NCBI RefSeq assembly: GCF_004295645.1
Contig: NZ_CP034752.1
Span: forward strand, 3,534,001-3,598,000
DNA: 64,000 nucleotides
Origin: Limnobaculum zhutongyuii
Lineage (GTDB): Bacteria; Pseudomonadota; Gammaproteobacteria; Enterobacterales; Enterobacteriaceae
Reading direction: 5' to 3'
Shown here piece after piece: positions 62,601-64,000 of the stretch. The translations under genes and the position numbers were made by a program. The first letter of the stretch is position 1, and the number at the start of each line of letters is the position of its first letter. Under the pieces are notes generated by a model that made no database searches, was not told the DNA's origin, and saw only the letters and a program-made list of their open reading frames with translations.

Positions 62601-64000
62601 TCAAACAGGTCAATCATAAAGCCATGATCTCGGTGAAACTGGTTTCTGAACCGGGGGTGGGTACCATCGCTACCGGCGTTGCTAAAGCCTATGCTGATTT
62701 AATTACCATTGCCGGTTACGACGGCGGCACCGGGGCCAGCCCATTAAGTTCAGTGAAATATGCCGGCAGCCCTTGGGAATTAGGTCTGGCAGAGACCCAG
62801 CAGGCACTGGTGGCTAACGGCCTGCGTCATAAGATCCGTCTGCAGGTGGATGGTGGTCTGAAAACCGGACTGGATATCATTAAAGCGGCCATTCTTGGCG
62901 CAGAAAGCTTTGGTTTTGGTACCGGCCCGATGGTGGCATTAGGCTGTAAATATCTGCGAATTTGCCATCTGAACAACTGTGCTACCGGCGTTGCCACACA
63001 GGATGAAAAGCTGCGTGCAGACCACTATCACGGCCTGCCAGAGCGGGTCATTAACTACTTTAATTTTATCGCTCATGAAACTCGCCTGATTATGGCTGAA
63101 CTGGGTATCGCACAGCTAACCGATCTAATTGGACGTACCGATCTGTTAACCGAGCTGGACGGCTTCTCAGCTAAACAGCAGCGTCTGGACCTCTCCGGTC
63201 TGCTGCACTGTGCTCAGCCACATCCGGGCAAAGCGCTGTTTTGCACCGAAAACAACCCGCCGTTTGATAAAGGCATTCTGAACCAGACCATTCTGACTCA
63301 GGCAGAACCTTATATGCAGGCGAAACAGAGCAAATCGTTCTACTTTGATATCCGCAATACCGACCGCTCGGTAGGCGCGGCACTGTCCGGTGCTATCGCC
63401 GAGAAACATGGCGATCAGGGACTGGCAGGCGATCCTATCAAAGTTCACTTTAACGGTACCGCCGGACAAAGCTTTGGCGTTTGGAATGCCGGTGGAGTTG
63501 AACTCACTCTGACCGGCGACGCCAACGACTATGTGGGTAAAGGCATGGCGGGAGGCACCATCATTATTCGCCCACCGGTAGGCTCTGCTTTCCGTGGGCA
63601 TGAAGCATCCATTATCGGTAATACCTGTTTGTATGGCGCAACCGGTGGCAAGCTGTTTGCCGCAGGTCGCGCAGGTGAACGTTTTGCCGTGCGTAACTCC
63701 GGTGCGATTACCGTAGTTGAAGGCATTGGTGATAACGGTTGTGAATATATGACCGGTGGTATTGTTTGTATTCTGGGTCGTACCGGTATCAACTTTGGGG
63801 CGGGTATGACCGGCGGTTTCGCTTATGTACTGGATGAAGATAATGAGTTCCGTAAACGGGTTAATCCTGAACTGGTTGAAGTACTGGCAGTCGATGCATT
63901 AGCCATTCACGAAGAGCATCTGCGTGGATTGCTAACCGAACATATCCAGAACACCGGTTCCGCCAGAGCAGAAGAAATTCTGGCAAACTGGTCCGTGTGG
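59639..64000 (+). CDS. gltB: Glutamate synthase (NADPH) large subunit, cut at the window end
   Basis: GltB converts glutamine and 2-oxoglutarate to two glutamates with GltD. 1454 codons are present, about 30 short of the end. After an 11-residue propeptide (MLYDASKERDN) comes the N-terminal nucleophile Cys12 in 'CGFGLIAHIEGEPSHKVV'. The amidotransferase domain includes 'NGEINTITGNRQWARA'. The FMN-binding synthase domain (~800-1200) has 'SGEGGEDPVRYG', 'AYDGGTGAS'-like 'GYDGGTGASPLSS', and the 3Fe-4S cysteines in 'CHLNNCATGVATQD'. The C-terminal beta-helix domain ('GNTCLYGATGGKLFAAGRAG') is partly present. Confidence 0.98.
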   Translation, partial: MLYDASKERDNCGFGLIAHIEGEPSHKVVRTAIHGLSRMQHRGAILSDGKTGDGCGLLLQKPDRFFRLVAEEQGWRLAKNYAVGMLFLSQDAEEAEASRKIVEEELQRETLSIIGWRVVPTNPDMLGEIALSSLPRIEQIFVNAPAGWRSLDMERRLFMARRRIEKRVEDETFYVCSLSNVVSIYKGLCMPVDLPRFYLDLADLRLESSICLFHQRFSTNTVPRWQLAQPFRYLAHNGEINTITGNRQWARARSYKFKTPLIPDLQDAAPFVNETGSDSSSLDNMLELFLSGGMDLIRAMRLLVPPAWQNNPDMDEELRAFFDFNSMHMEPWDGPAGIVMSDGRYAACNLDRNGLRPARYVITKDKLITCASEVGIWDYQPDEVVEKGRVGPGELMVIDTRTGRILRTNETDNDLKSRHPYLSWMSKNVRRLTPFEDLPDDQVGSREMDDTLLETYQKQFAYSNEELEQVIRVIGENGQEATGSMGDDTPFAVLSSKPRVIYDYFRQQFAQVTNPPIDPLREAHVMSLATNIGREMNVFCEAEGQAHRLSFTSPVLLYSDFVQLTTLKEEYYRADTVDITYCPDKMDLHAAVIAMCDEAEKKVRQGTVLVVLSDRNIAPNRLPIPAPMAVGALQTRLVESNLRCDANIIIETASTRDPHHFAVLLGFGATAIYPYLAYETLAKMVETGVIEKQQRRVMLNYRNGINKGLYKIMSKMGISTVASYRCSQLFEAVGLHSELTALCFKGVSSRIGGAHFSDFQQDLLNLSKRAWLKRKPLDQGGLLKFVHGGEYHAYNPDVVSTLQAAVKSGDYEDYKLYADLVNKRPVTTLRDLLALKPQDESQAIAIDKVEPAESLFSRFDTAAMSIGALSPDAHESLAIAMNTIGGKSNSGEGGEDPVRYGTNKVSRIKQVASGRFGVTPAYLVNADVIQIKVAQGAKPGEGGQLPGDKVTPYIAKLRYSVPGVTLISPPPHHDIYSIEDLAQLIFDLKQVNHKAMISVKLVSEPGVGTIATGVAKAYADLITIAGYDGGTGASPLSSVKYAGSPWELGLAETQQALVANGLRHKIRLQVDGGLKTGLDIIKAAILGAESFGFGTGPMVALGCKYLRICHLNNCATGVATQDEKLRADHYHGLPERVINYFNFIAHETRLIMAELGIAQLTDLIGRTDLLTELDGFSAKQQRLDLSGLLHCAQPHPGKALFCTENNPPFDKGILNQTILTQAEPYMQAKQSKSFYFDIRNTDRSVGAALSGAIAEKHGDQGLAGDPIKVHFNGTAGQSFGVWNAGGVELTLTGDANDYVGKGMAGGTIIIRPPVGSAFRGHEASIIGNTCLYGATGGKLFAAGRAGERFAVRNSGAITVVEGIGDNGCEYMTGGIVCILGRTGINFGAGMTGGFAYVLDEDNEFRKRVNPELVEVLAVDALAIHEEHLRGLLTEHIQNTGSARAEEILANWSVW

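Overview
The window is a chromosomal segment from a gamma-proteobacterium of the order Enterobacterales. Gene content and order match Escherichia coli blocks (yqjA-yqjDEK-yqjF-yqjG, rsmI-lpoA-yraN-diaA-dolP, gspAB divergent from gspC-O beside chitinases, mtgA-elbB-arcB-yhcC-gltB), but the blocks are joined differently and protein divergence is moderate. A deep-branching family such as Budviciaceae is my guess; I could not test it.

Layout. 1-643: 3' end of a transketolase gene. 644-1282: an untranslated element built from several perfect hairpins, then a promoter, fluoride riboswitch and terminator that control crcB (1283-1669). 2090-6665: inner-membrane/stress genes yqjA, yqjD-yqjE-yqjK, yqjF, yqjG and a pirin; mzrA and yqjC are absent from their usual place. 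6723-8510 (minus): an EamA transporter and the LysR regulator YhaJ. 9061-12319: a HlyD-like adaptor with two ABC-2 permeases and no ATPase gene. 12377-15036: a DUF4136-like lipoprotein, then a Tat-exported transglutaminase-like protein overlapping a MerT/MerP-like pair. 15334-19026: torC-torA for anaerobic TMAO respiration, without torD or the torSTR regulators nearby.

19143-27366 is the accessory part, AT-rich over the immunity array. It holds a YidD-like gene, a small unknown gene, a PAAR/S-type-pyocin effector with an unassigned C-terminal toxin domain, six intact paralogous candidate immunity genes, two 21-residue relics of the same family, a frameshifted unrelated gene, a membrane protein fused to a PstS-like binding domain, and two further small genes. 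It ends at rnpB (27559-27931, minus).

28018-32334 is conserved housekeeping: 16S rRNA methylation (RsmI), cell-wall synthase activation (LpoA), YraN, replication timing (DiaA) and outer-membrane integrity (DolP). 32597-53921 is one functional region for secreted chitin degradation: a cNMP-binding-fold regulator, a small lytic transglycosylase, two large modular GH18 chitinases, the type II secretion operon gspCDEFGHIJKLMO (minus), and the divergent gspAB (plus). The 1-kb space between gspC and gspA carries nine perfect copies of a 7-bp repeat and a consensus sigma-70 promoter with a palindrome at its start site. gspL shows a frameshift near its 5' end. 53994-64000: mtgA-elbB, arcB, yhcC and gltB, the last cut off by the window edge.

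The strongest candidates for something new are the effector/immunity array, the heptamer repeat between the two type II secretion transcription units, and the transglutaminase-MerT-MerP cassette. Family assignments come from recognised motifs and remembered homologues; no database search was run.
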